Shown here: in pieces, positions 25,916-32,349 of the stretch | How positions within the stretch are numbered: the stretch's first letter is position 1 | Layout: every line of letters starts with the position of its first letter | Assembly (NCBI GenBank): GCA_030539655.1 | Contig: JAUNXT010000001.1 | Location: 52,910-85,258, forward strand | Direction of reading: 5' to 3' | Length of the DNA: 32,349 nucleotides | DNA from: Methanocorpusculum sp. | GTDB taxonomy: Archaea; Halobacteriota; Methanomicrobia; Methanomicrobiales; Methanocorpusculaceae | Translations under genes and position numbers: made by a program | The notes under the pieces: model-generated | Databases searched by the model: none | What the model saw: the letters and a program-made list of their open reading frames with translations, nothing else | What the model was told of the DNA's origin: nothing

Positions 25916-27389
25916 GATTTTCCTTCTTTATTTGTGTTCCCTGCACTTTTACCTTCGTATTCTGTTTTTGTTTTCCGGACGGTTTTCTGCCGGTCCCGGA
26001 TGCCTTTTTCGGTCCGGGCACTGCTTTCGGTCTACCGGATTTTGCCGGATGTTTTCCGGCACGCACTGCCGCTTTTGCTTTGTCCGGACATGACTTTTTT
26101 ACAGGAGTGCCTGCTATCAGTCTGCAGATGCTGTTTTTCCCCATCAGGAGGTTGTATGCCTTCTGTTTTTCATTCCAGCGGACGAGTACCGAATCAACCG
26201 CGACAACACCTGCATAGGGGGCGGTTAACAGCGCCTCATGGTCTCTTGTCCGGTGAAACGCGGGAAGTGCGAGATAGCAGGGAGTGGTTCCCGACCCGTC
26301 GCATACCAGGTAGAGATAGGTTTTGGCATCTCCGATGTCTTCTGACATTACAGAGACTGTTACATGAATCCGTTTTCCTTCGTGCTGCTTTATCTGTGAC
26401 AGACGTGCACGCTTTGCATCCGCGGGGATTTTGTACCCGCACCTGCGGTGGCCGTCGGTCCGCAGCACCACGTAGGAGAATTTGACATCCGTGTTGATAT
26501 ACCGGTATTTTTCCGTATCCGAGCCGAGGGATTCCATCAGGGCAGTGGGCTTTATGTCATCGTACGATTGAAACGACCAGCAGGGATGAACGCGGCAGGG
26601 TACTCCCCGCAGGTCGTTACAGGGGGCATAGATGGTAAGCCCCCGCTCTTTTGCCGCCCGTGAGATGTCGCGCAGTTTTGCCGCATTTTCAAGGTCTGCC
26701 GGTTCAAAGACCAGCAGGTTTCCGTCGGGTGCCAGATGCTTTGAAACGGAGATGAGAAACTCTGTTTTTGCCTCATCATCTCCTGAGAGCTCATTTAACA
26801 CGTTTGAGCAGATGATAAGATCAAACGTTCCTTCGGGAAGCTTTTGTGTGATGTCCATCGAAAGCGGTTTTTCCGCGGTACAGTTTCCGGAGGTCTTCAG
26901 AAGTTCCGGTATCAGATAGGAGTATGCCTCACGGTGTGTGTCCATACGCTCTGCGGCACAGATTTCCGCACTCATCTCCGGAAACAGGGAAAATATGCGT
27001 ATCACGGCCGCGGATGCAGTACCAGGCCCTGCTCCGAGGTCAAGGACGCGGATATGTTTTCGCATCAGTCCGCGGGAGATGAGGGATAGGAGAAACTCTG
27101 ATATCTCAAAGACATACCCGGGCATCTGGTATGCGATGTAGGATAAAACACTGTATGCTCCCGTGTAGGAGACACTGCGTTTTACGCCCTCCTTCCAGTA
27201 GGCGTCTTTCTGGCTTACCACAGCCGCACGAATCTTTTCAAGAACCGTTTCATCGGTCCATTTTTTCCCGGTAATCTTTTCGATGTAGGATTCGGAAAGC
27301 CGTTCAAGTTCAGGAAACGACCGGGATTTTAAGAGTTTTTCTGCCGCATGCAGTTCCTCTGCAGACGGCACATAGCGGGAATTGTCCAT
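25890..27389 (-). CDS. Rsm22-like ribosome-associated methyltransferase
   Basis: A 499-residue SAM-dependent methyltransferase of the Rsm22 family. VLDLGAGPGTAS (115-126) is the SAM-binding motif and LIICSNVLNEL (191-201) the following strand. Cysteines 257, 265, 270 and 317 lie after the fold and may bind iron-sulfur or zinc, as in mitochondrial METTL17. The last 90 residues form a basic Lys/Pro/Gly-rich tail suggestive of RNA contact. It is expected to act in small-subunit assembly or rRNA modification. It begins five nt after the ZPR1-like gene and overlaps mfnA by 26 nt. Confidence 0.88.
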   Translation of the reverse strand: MDNSRYVPSAEELHAAEKLLKSRSFPELERLSESYIEKITGKKWTDETVLEKIRAAVVSQKDAYWKEGVKRSVSYTGAYSVLSYIAYQMPGYVFEISEFLLSLISRGLMRKHIRVLDLGAGPGTASAAVIRIFSLFPEMSAEICAAERMDTHREAYSYLIPELLKTSGNCTAEKPLSMDITQKLPEGTFDLIICSNVLNELSGDDEAKTEFLISVSKHLAPDGNLLVFEPADLENAAKLRDISRAAKERGLTIYAPCNDLRGVPCRVHPCWSFQSYDDIKPTALMESLGSDTEKYRYINTDVKFSYVVLRTDGHRRCGYKIPADAKRARLSQIKQHEGKRIHVTVSVMSEDIGDAKTYLYLVCDGSGTTPCYLALPAFHRTRDHEALLTAPYAGVVAVDSVLVRWNEKQKAYNLLMGKNSICRLIAGTPVKKSCPDKAKAAVRAGKHPAKSGRPKAVPGPKKASGTGRKPSGKQKQNTKVKVQGTQIKKENHGRERNSA

Positions 27390-27394
27390 AAAAA

Positions 27395-27946
27395 TCAGCT
27401 GTAGGGCACAAAGGACATCCCGTCCTGCCGCTCTACCTCAAGTTTTGTTTTCTTTGCCTTCGATGAGACTATCCCTGAGTTTCCTGAAGGGTCTGTTATC
27501 CGGAGGGTAAATGCAAACTTTCCCTCACGTGCTTCTGTGATACGGGATAATACCGACTCGGCAGCTGTTATCTCGTCTCCTTCCGCAGATATCAGGGCAC
27601 GGCGAACGGCATCTTCCGCACGTTCAAGCACGCCTTCCACATTGGATACAAAGCCGCTGCAGGCAGGCCCCGGGCGGATGTTGATTCCAAGCTCCGGAAG
27701 GTCAATTTCTCCTGCGGTGCTTCTGACCACACGCACACTTAAGTCGTCTGTGGTATCCGCGTGCAGTTCCCAGATGCAGGGCTCCCGCTCGTTTAGTATC
27801 ATCGTGTCTGTGATGCGGAATCCGCATGACTCACAACTCCCGCTGATTAACAGTATCTCGGAAAAATAGGGGATGTTTTCCGTGTCATAGATGAAGGTAA
27901 TTTCTTTCCCGCAGTCCGGACACGGTGCTTTTACAACCTGATGCAT
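27395..27946 (-). CDS. ZPR1-related zinc finger protein
   Basis: A 183-residue protein with a four-cysteine zinc finger at the N-terminus, C9-x2-C12 and C38-x2-C41 (CPDCG and CESCG), followed by the alpha/beta domain of the ZPR1 family. Eukaryotic ZPR1 binds translation factor eEF1A; archaeal versions with a single repeat are thought to share the fold. A role in translation fits its neighbour, the Rsm22-like methyltransferase, five nt downstream. It follows sepF by 14 nt. Confidence 0.88.
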   Translation of the reverse strand: MHQVVKAPCPDCGKEITFIYDTENIPYFSEILLISGSCESCGFRITDTMILNEREPCIWELHADTTDDLSVRVVRSTAGEIDLPELGINIRPGPACSGFVSNVEGVLERAEDAVRRALISAEGDEITAAESVLSRITEAREGKFAFTLRITDPSGNSGIVSSKAKKTKLEVERQDGMSFVPYS

Positions 27947-27960
27947 TGAGATCCGCAGAG

Positions 27961-28338
27961 TTAGTAGCCGCAGATCTTTTCACGGGAGATGCGCATGCCG
28001 GTCGGCACAATGATAACATAGCGCTGGTCGCCAAGACCAATAATATCTCCGTTGACATCACGGGCAACTGCGCGCAGGTCTCCCATTACGCGGTCGAACA
28101 TAATTTTGTCGAGCTTCAGTTTGGTGATGTCGACAATTACTACGTTTCCGTTGTAGATTTCGTCTTTGACTCTCGGACACTCTTTGATGTCTGTGATAGA
28201 GGCAATTTTAACGTACGTTGTCGCAGGACCTTCACTCATCGAACCTTCATATGACTGAAGGTCGAGTTTCATGTATGTGTCTTCATCGGTCTGCGGTTTT
28301 TTATCTTTCGATCCAAATACTCCGTCGAGGAATCCCAT
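27961..28338 (-). CDS. sepF: Cell division protein SepF
   Basis: A 125-residue archaeal SepF. The first 11 residues, MGFLDGVFGSK, form a short amphipathic, membrane-binding-like helix, followed by a charged linker and the globular SepF core (YVKIASITDIKECPRV to the end, with NGNVVIVDITKL). Archaeal SepF anchors FtsZ to the membrane at the division site. No ftsZ gene is in the window. It has a leaderless-type promoter, and ZPR1-like, Rsm22-like and mfnA genes follow closely behind. Confidence 0.93.
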   Translation of the reverse strand: MGFLDGVFGSKDKKPQTDEDTYMKLDLQSYEGSMSEGPATTYVKIASITDIKECPRVKDEIYNGNVVIVDITKLKLDKIMFDRVMGDLRAVARDVNGDIIGLGDQRYVIIVPTGMRISREKICGY

Positions 28339-28360
28339 ATATATTATTGTTTTGTGAGAG

Positions 28361-28370
28361 AATTAATAAA
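28361..28370 (-). promoter_or_regulatory. Leaderless-type promoter of sepF
   Basis: The minus strand has TTTATTAATT, centred about 27 nt before the sepF ATG at 28338, exactly where a leaderless transcript needs its TATA box. No Shine-Dalgarno precedes the start. Confidence 0.55.
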
Positions 28371-28388
28371 CCTTCTTATCGAAGGTGC

Positions 28389-28886
28389 TCAAAGTTCGAG
28401 ATTCCAGAGCTCATCACCCACATAATGGATGTTTTTCGCGGCTTTTCCCTTTTCGAGCGCGAGAATCCCATCCGCATCATAGAGGGGGATTACAACTGCA
28501 AGCGGCTTTCCGTGGCTTTCGTCAACGGCGAGTGCGGGGTACCCTGCCTTTACATCGGGGGTGACTGATACAATTCCGGGGCGCATAATGTCTGCGCCGT
28601 TTACCATGTAGGGGACTGCCCCCATGTCAACGACAATCCGGCGTCCGGAGAAGGGGCGGAGGATTGCGCCGCGCAGTGTCGGGAATGCCCATTCGTCTTT
28701 TTCCATCAGGATTGGTTTTTTGTCAATCAGATAGATATTGAACTTGGAGGTGGTTTCTGCGATTTCAATCATGGGGGCTGTGTAGAGCCCTGCATCATCA
28801 CCTATCGACTCCTTCAGTTTTGTCATCAGGGAGGTGAGCTGCCCTTTTTTTATGGCGTGGCGTTTTTTTATGATAATTTCTGCCAT
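28389..28886 (-). CDS. PUA-domain RNA-binding protein
   Basis: From the chosen ATG at 28886 the protein has 165 residues; a frame extending to 28964 adds 26 residues of poor quality and crosses the promoter. The N-terminus is basic (MAEIIIKKRHAIKKGQ) and the C-terminal half resembles a PUA domain (VDMGAVPYMVNGADIMRPGI, LAVVIPLYDADGILALEKG). Archaeal members resemble the MCT-1/Tma20 group, which act in translation initiation or recycling; here the exact partner is unknown. A TATA-like element lies about 31 nt before the ATG. Confidence 0.82.
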   Translation of the reverse strand: MAEIIIKKRHAIKKGQLTSLMTKLKESIGDDAGLYTAPMIEIAETTSKFNIYLIDKKPILMEKDEWAFPTLRGAILRPFSGRRIVVDMGAVPYMVNGADIMRPGIVSVTPDVKAGYPALAVDESHGKPLAVVIPLYDADGILALEKGKAAKNIHYVGDELWNLEL

Positions 28887-28910
28887 TGTGTGTACTATTG
28901 TTTGGCGTAA

Positions 28911-28922
28911 GATGTAATAAGG
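28911..28922 (-). promoter_or_regulatory. TATA-like box of the PUA gene
   Basis: CCTTATTACATC on the minus strand is centred about 31 nt before the ATG. No Shine-Dalgarno is seen, so a leader of a few nt is likely. Confidence 0.35.
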
Positions 28923-29013
28923 ATGAAGGGTTGAGCGGGAGATGAAGCAGGATAAAAATCTCATGAACAGGCGTTTGCCGGTTCACATAGGTAAAAATAG
29001 ATATGTTTTCCCG

Positions 29014-29637
29014 TTACTCCCCGTCCTCTTCCTTTTTCCTTTTCATCTCCAGAAGCTTACGGTAGAGCGCAATCTCTTCAGGAGAAATCTCCTTTACCAC
29101 CGGGAACTCCCCGTTTTTGTCCTCCTTCCGTACCATAATCTGGAATCGTCCGGTTCTCGTATAGGGAGAGGGGATGGAGATGATATACTGGTATCCGCTG
29201 CCCTTCATCGGATTCTTCCTTGCATACTCATCCGCTATCATATTTACTGCCTCCATATCAGGATGCTCCCAGGATATCACCTCCCCGCAGCCGCAGCAGA
29301 ACTTTGAATCACCTGTGTTCAGTCTCCCGCATTTTCTGCAGCGGAACAGGCCGAGGATCTCTCTTACGGCGAGCTTTACAAACTGCTCCCTCGAGGGTTT
29401 CTCGAGTTCCCCGGTTTTTCCGGGAAGCTCAAACTCCTGCTCGTACCAGATATTAACCTCCTCGTCCGATACAAGATCCTCTGCAAACCCGGAGGTGACC
29501 GCTTTTTCGAGCGTCTGCTTAATCCACTCGTTTGTGGTGATGTTTCTTTTGCGCGCTTCCGTGCTGCACCGCTCCTTAAGCTCCCCAGGTATTCTGAGGG
29601 TGAGTGCTGCGTCATATCCTTTTGGTTTCGCTGTCAT
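29014..29637 (-). CDS. Ribbon-helix-helix and zinc-ribbon protein
   Basis: A 207-residue putative regulator. Residues about 8-50 (ALTLRIPGELKERC to NEWIKQTLEKAV) resemble a ribbon-helix-helix DNA-binding domain. A zinc ribbon with cysteines 100, 103, 114 and 117 (CRKCG and FCCGCG) follows, then a beta-rich C-terminal part ending in a Lys/Glu tail. It is divergent from the ATPase gene at 29934 across about 300 AT-rich nt with inverted and direct repeats, a typical layout for a self-regulating repressor. Its promoter appears leaderless. Target and ligand unknown. Confidence 0.78.
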   Translation of the reverse strand: MTAKPKGYDAALTLRIPGELKERCSTEARKRNITTNEWIKQTLEKAVTSGFAEDLVSDEEVNIWYEQEFELPGKTGELEKPSREQFVKLAVREILGLFRCRKCGRLNTGDSKFCCGCGEVISWEHPDMEAVNMIADEYARKNPMKGSGYQYIISIPSPYTRTGRFQIMVRKEDKNGEFPVVKEISPEEIALYRKLLEMKRKKEEDGE

Positions 29638-29654
29638 AGTAATATATTTGCGCT

Positions 29655-29668
29655 CATATAATATAAAA
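29655..29668 (-). promoter_or_regulatory. Leaderless-type promoter of the RHH gene
   Basis: TTTTATATTATATG on the minus strand, centred about 25 nt before the ATG at 29637, with no Shine-Dalgarno. The repeats at 29674-29727 lie directly upstream, well placed to control it. Confidence 0.5.
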
Positions 29669-29673
29669 CGATT

Positions 29674-29727
29674 TATTTGGCATCATATTGACATATTAGT
29701 TTCAATTTTTTATTTTGACATCAAATA
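29674..29727. repeat. Inverted and direct repeats, candidate operator
   Basis: TATTTG (29674-29679) and CAAATA (29722-29727) form inverted arms. Inside, TTGACAT occurs twice in direct orientation (29688-29694 and 29715-29721), 27 bp apart. The elements sit just upstream of the RHH gene promoter and about 200 nt before the ATPase gene, so they may bind the RHH protein. From 29728 to 29933 there is a TATA-rich stretch (29735-29752) and a GC-richer leader without a recognisable gene. Confidence 0.4.
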
Positions 29728-29933
29728 ACAGAAAGTATTATATATTTATAAAACAAATACTATGGTGTGATAGTAAACACATCCATCAAAAAAAAGTGCT
29801 GCACTGAAAATTTTTTCTCCTGCAGCGCCAACGTACCGCACACGACCAGCACGGCATCCGCCGCGTACAGAGTACAGCCCCGGGTCTCTTTTGCCCGCGG
29901 CTTTGTCAGAAAAAACGGGAGCACTGATCTGAG

Positions 29934-31349
29934 ATGACCGAAGCAGAATGTACCCTGCCCGAAACACCGCCTTCAGCACCCCCTGCACCATCGGCTCCGC
30001 AGGAGACCTCTTCCGGAGGGCTGAACCTCGCAGAATTTGGCGGGACCTCCTGCTCGGCGCAGGAAGGACGTGCTGTCCCGCAGCTCGACATCTCTGCTGC
30101 AGAACAGCAGAGTGAGGAAGAGAAACATCAGGAAGATGAAGCCCGCAGGATTTATGAAAGCGGACAGGCCTTTGAATACATGACAAACACCTGTCTTAAA
30201 CTCCATGTGGACGATGAAAACATCATCCGGGCACTTATTTTATCCTACGCGGGAACCTTCATTGCCAACAACGAACTTGGGATTAACATCAGAATCTCCG
30301 GCGAGGCGGGGATTGGAAAGACCCATGTGGCAAACACCGTTGCAAAGATTATTCCCCCTGACTATATACTTGCCGCGAGATTCTCGGACAAAGCGCTGCT
30401 CTACATGTGCGAGGATCTGAAGTCCGGCTCTGTCATTTACTATGACGACCAGGCGTTAAGTGAACAGGCGGCTGAAATCATGAAGGCACAGACAAGCGAC
30501 ATCAACAAACCCTTCATCTATCATACGGTGGCAAACAGCAAACATGAACAGCTTACCTTCCCTCCGCTCTGTGTGCGGTGGTTTGTTCTGTGCAACTCAA
30601 CAGGAGATGAGCAGACAGCAGACCGTGAGCTTTCTTTTTTCGTGGACAACTCATTTGCGCATCAGCAGCGGGTGAAAAAACTCAAGGCCTTCCTGAGCAT
30701 GAACCCCTCGGTTCAGCAGGACACGACGGAAGTTGATACCGCACGGAGAATCTGGAAGTATATCCGGCGGCAGACGATTGTTCAGATTCCGTTCGCGGAC
30801 CGGATTGAATCAGACGGAAGCGAGCCGTTAAGAAACCTGGCTCTTTTTGAGTCACTTATCCGTGCCTCGGCTGTTCTCCACGCACCGGTCCGTGAGATGA
30901 CGGCAGATGGGTTTGTTGTCGCATCGGAAGAGGATTTTGAGATTGCTGCAAGAATCATGAATCCGATTTTAAAAGGTGTTCAGGGCAGTCAGAAACGTAA
31001 ACTCACCAAGAATCAGGAGAGGATTCTGACAGAGTTCCTTGAACTAAAGGAGAGCAGTTACTATCTGTTTAAGGATATCCGTGATGCCCTGAATCTGAGC
31101 GAAGCACAGCTTTCACAGGCTGTCAACGGACGATACGACGCAACACACCACTCTGACGGTCTGCTGAAGATTCCGGGAATTGCTGCACGTCAGGATAAGG
31201 ACGGGATTAAGTATCTTGAGTGGGATGCAGATAATTACTGGAGATGGAACGGCTCGAATGCATACTTTATCCTGAGACCGGTGTCTGAGATGTCTGAAGA
31301 GCCGGTGTCTGAGAAAAAAGGTAAAGTGATTATGGGTTTACACAGATAG
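29934..31349 (+). CDS. P-loop ATPase, possible replication initiator or helicase
   Basis: A 471-residue ATPase. A Pro/Ala/Glu-rich, probably disordered N-terminus (1-75) precedes a P-loop domain with Walker A GEAGIGKT (123-130), Walker B-like SVIYYDD (166-172) and a sensor-like RWFVLCN (215-221). A helical region follows, and the C-terminal part (about 360-445) looks like a winged-helix DNA-binding domain. The ATPase part recalls helicase-like and plasmid replication proteins, but I do not recognise a specific family. The gene ends at a cluster of GGTAAA(G) repeats, one of which overlaps its last codons. GGAG lies 12 nt before the ATG. A role in replication of an integrated element is inference. 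Confidence 0.75.
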   Translation: MTEAECTLPETPPSAPPAPSAPQETSSGGLNLAEFGGTSCSAQEGRAVPQLDISAAEQQSEEEKHQEDEARRIYESGQAFEYMTNTCLKLHVDDENIIRALILSYAGTFIANNELGINIRISGEAGIGKTHVANTVAKIIPPDYILAARFSDKALLYMCEDLKSGSVIYYDDQALSEQAAEIMKAQTSDINKPFIYHTVANSKHEQLTFPPLCVRWFVLCNSTGDEQTADRELSFFVDNSFAHQQRVKKLKAFLSMNPSVQQDTTEVDTARRIWKYIRRQTIVQIPFADRIESDGSEPLRNLALFESLIRASAVLHAPVREMTADGFVVASEEDFEIAARIMNPILKGVQGSQKRKLTKNQERILTEFLELKESSYYLFKDIRDALNLSEAQLSQAVNGRYDATHHSDGLLKIPGIAARQDKDGIKYLEWDADNYWRWNGSNAYFILRPVSEMSEEPVSEKKGKVIMGLHR

Positions 31350-31622
31350 GGTAAAGTCTAAACTCCTATCTTTTTCCTTTATTTTAAAAAATATATTTTT
31401 TTTAAGCTTTAAATTTTTGACTTTACCTTTTTACCTTTTTTTCGGGTGCGAGAGGGGGGAGGTGAGCTGTTCTTCATTTTCTCTTACTGCCTCTCACATT
31501 TACCATTAAGGTAAAATGATATTATAAATATAATAATTATTATTATAATACCCTTAGAACAGGTAAACGGAGCATGTTTGGACTTTACCATCCACTGGTA
31601 AAGTGAGGGTAAAGCGGTAAAG
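31320..31622. repeat. Cluster of eleven GGTAAA(G) repeats in AT-rich DNA
   Basis: Plus-strand GGTAAA(G) copies start at 31320, 31350, 31510, 31562, 31597, 31608 and 31616; minus-strand copies (TTTACC) start at 31421, 31430, 31499 and 31583. Seven or so extend to the full heptamer. Two copies form an inverted repeat with 8-bp arms and a 5-nt loop (31583-31603), two others have 6-bp arms and a 5-nt loop (31499-31515). Between them lie AT-rich runs (31378-31418 and 31520-31549). The pattern suggests iterons of a replication origin or an operator array. There is no protein-coding signal in 31350-31658. Confidence 0.8.
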
Positions 31623-31658
31623 TTTTCCGGAAATGAGGTCTGATGAGGTCCTGCCCCG

Positions 31659-32273
31659 TCACTTATCCAGACTCCCCTCATCCAGGAGAAACTCAAAGAG
31701 TCCCATCGTCACAATACCATCCTCATCCCGCTTCAGCATCATGTCATCCTTCACCACAATAATTTTCTTAAACGAATCATCAATCGACAAAAGCGGCCGC
31801 TTCTCCTGCAGAACCTTGTCCGCATCGGATAGTGCAAACGCCGACTGAACATAATATCGTCTGCTTCCCTGATTCACCACAAAATCAACCTCATACCGGA
31901 CTCTGCCGCGTTTCCCTGAGGCGTTCTGCTCAAACCGTTCAACAACCCCGACATCCACATCAAATCCGCGGGCACGGAGCTCATTGTAGATGATGTTTTC
32001 CATCAGATAATTCTCCTCCTGCTGACGGAAGTTCAGCCGGGCGTTTCGAAGGCCCGCATCCTCAAAGTAATATTTCAATGGGGTGCCGATGTACTGTCTC
32101 CCGCGGATATCAAACCGCTTTACACCGGTAATCAGGAACGCATCCTGCAGTGCTGCCAGATAGGAGGCCGCTGTCACCGCCGAGATTGAGCTCTTCTCAA
32201 CACTCCGGAACGTATTTACGATACGCTGCGGGTTTGTGAGTGAACCTATGGAGGAGGAGAGGATGTCTGCTGT
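31659..32273 (-). pseudogene. 5'-truncated DUF4143 ATPase fragment
   Basis: The open frame, bounded by TAG at 32274-32276, encodes the C-terminal domain of a DUF4143-type archaeal/bacterial ATPase: SSSIGSLTNPQRI, SAVTAASYLAALQDAFLI, FDIRGRQYIGTPLKYYF and VDFVVNQGSRRYYVQSAFAL. The matching N-terminal P-loop ATPase is absent, as the window end follows and upstream frames contain stops. Upstream in a second frame, NRYKSRKSTI resembles the linker normally preceding this domain, hinting at a frameshift near 32270. A GTG at 32177 could start a 172-residue domain, but the conserved SLTNPQRI would be lost. Most likely a degraded gene; a longer, intact version would have to continue beyond the window. 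Confidence 0.7.
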
Positions 32274-32349
32274 CTATTGTAGATTTCCGTGATTTGTAAC
32301 GGTTTTCTACAGCAGCTGTTTATCCTCCTTTCCTCCCGTGTGGGCGAAC

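Noticed and set aside
29746-30206. Minus-strand frames of 61 to 146 codons opposite the ATPase N-terminus.
   Set aside because: Their Arg/Ser/Pro-rich composition follows from the antisense of a Pro/Ala/Glu-rich region; no motif is recognisable.
31484-31696. A minus-strand frame of 70 codons with a run of isoleucines.
   Set aside because: The isoleucines come from ATT/TTA-rich repeat DNA; the frame lies across the repeat array and has no start signal.
1-32349. tRNA, rRNA, CRISPR arrays, insertion sequences or transposase genes.
   Set aside because: No T-arm-like GGTTCGAATCC pattern, no regularly spaced direct repeats of CRISPR length and no transposase motifs were seen on reading both strands; a covariance search was not possible.

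Overview
The window looks like a chromosomal segment of a methanogenic archaeon of the order Methanomicrobiales; Methanocorpusculum is my best guess from memory, not a database result. The evidence is a tyrosine decarboxylase of methanofuran synthesis (mfnA), a methanogenesis-marker-9-type protein, a geranylgeranyl reductase for archaeal lipids, archaeal SepF, ZPR1-like and PUA-domain proteins, archaeal TATA boxes (several placed for leaderless transcripts) and dense genes with short overlaps.

Layout. (1) 1-3.1 kb, minus: fhs then glyA, a folate-type one-carbon pair. (2) 3.2-6.3 kb, plus: a 983-residue fusion of zinc-binding region, PUA-like region, PP-loop/PAPS-reductase domain and SufS-type cysteine desulfurase, followed by a 33-residue membrane peptide. 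(3) 6.3-16.5 kb, minus: a DUF6487-like zinc ribbon gene, then a pyrimidine operon read pyrC-carB-pyrK-pyrD-pyrF-pyrE-pyrB with a serine/threonine transporter (sstT) at its end. It encodes every step from carbamoyl phosphate to UMP plus the large carbamoyl-phosphate synthetase subunit; carA is absent. PyrB carries only the zinc-binding part of PyrI. (4) 16.7-19.3 kb: a 44-residue membrane peptide (minus), a ferredoxin translationally coupled to geranylgeranyl reductase (plus), an ArfC/RibD-type reductase and a conserved 65-residue protein (both minus). (5) 19.6-22.1 kb, minus: a tightly coupled trio (marker 9, CitG-like, DUF447), divergent across a 14-bp palindrome from a CofE-like protein, which is followed by an AI-2E-family permease (22.2-24.8 kb, plus). 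(6) 24.8-28.9 kb, minus: PUA protein, sepF, ZPR1-like, Rsm22-like methyltransferase and mfnA. (7) 29.0-32.3 kb: an accessory-looking region with a ribbon-helix-helix/zinc-ribbon protein, a divergent P-loop ATPase, an AT-rich stretch with eleven copies of GGTAAA(G) in both orientations, and a 5'-truncated DUF4143 ATPase remnant.

The strongest candidates for something undescribed are the repeat array beside the orphan ATPase (possible origin or autoregulatory locus), the PP-loop/cysteine-desulfurase fusion (possible self-contained sulfur-transfer enzyme), the PyrB fused to an isolated PyrI zinc domain, and the marker9-CitG-DUF447 operon. I saw no tRNA, rRNA, CRISPR array or insertion sequence.
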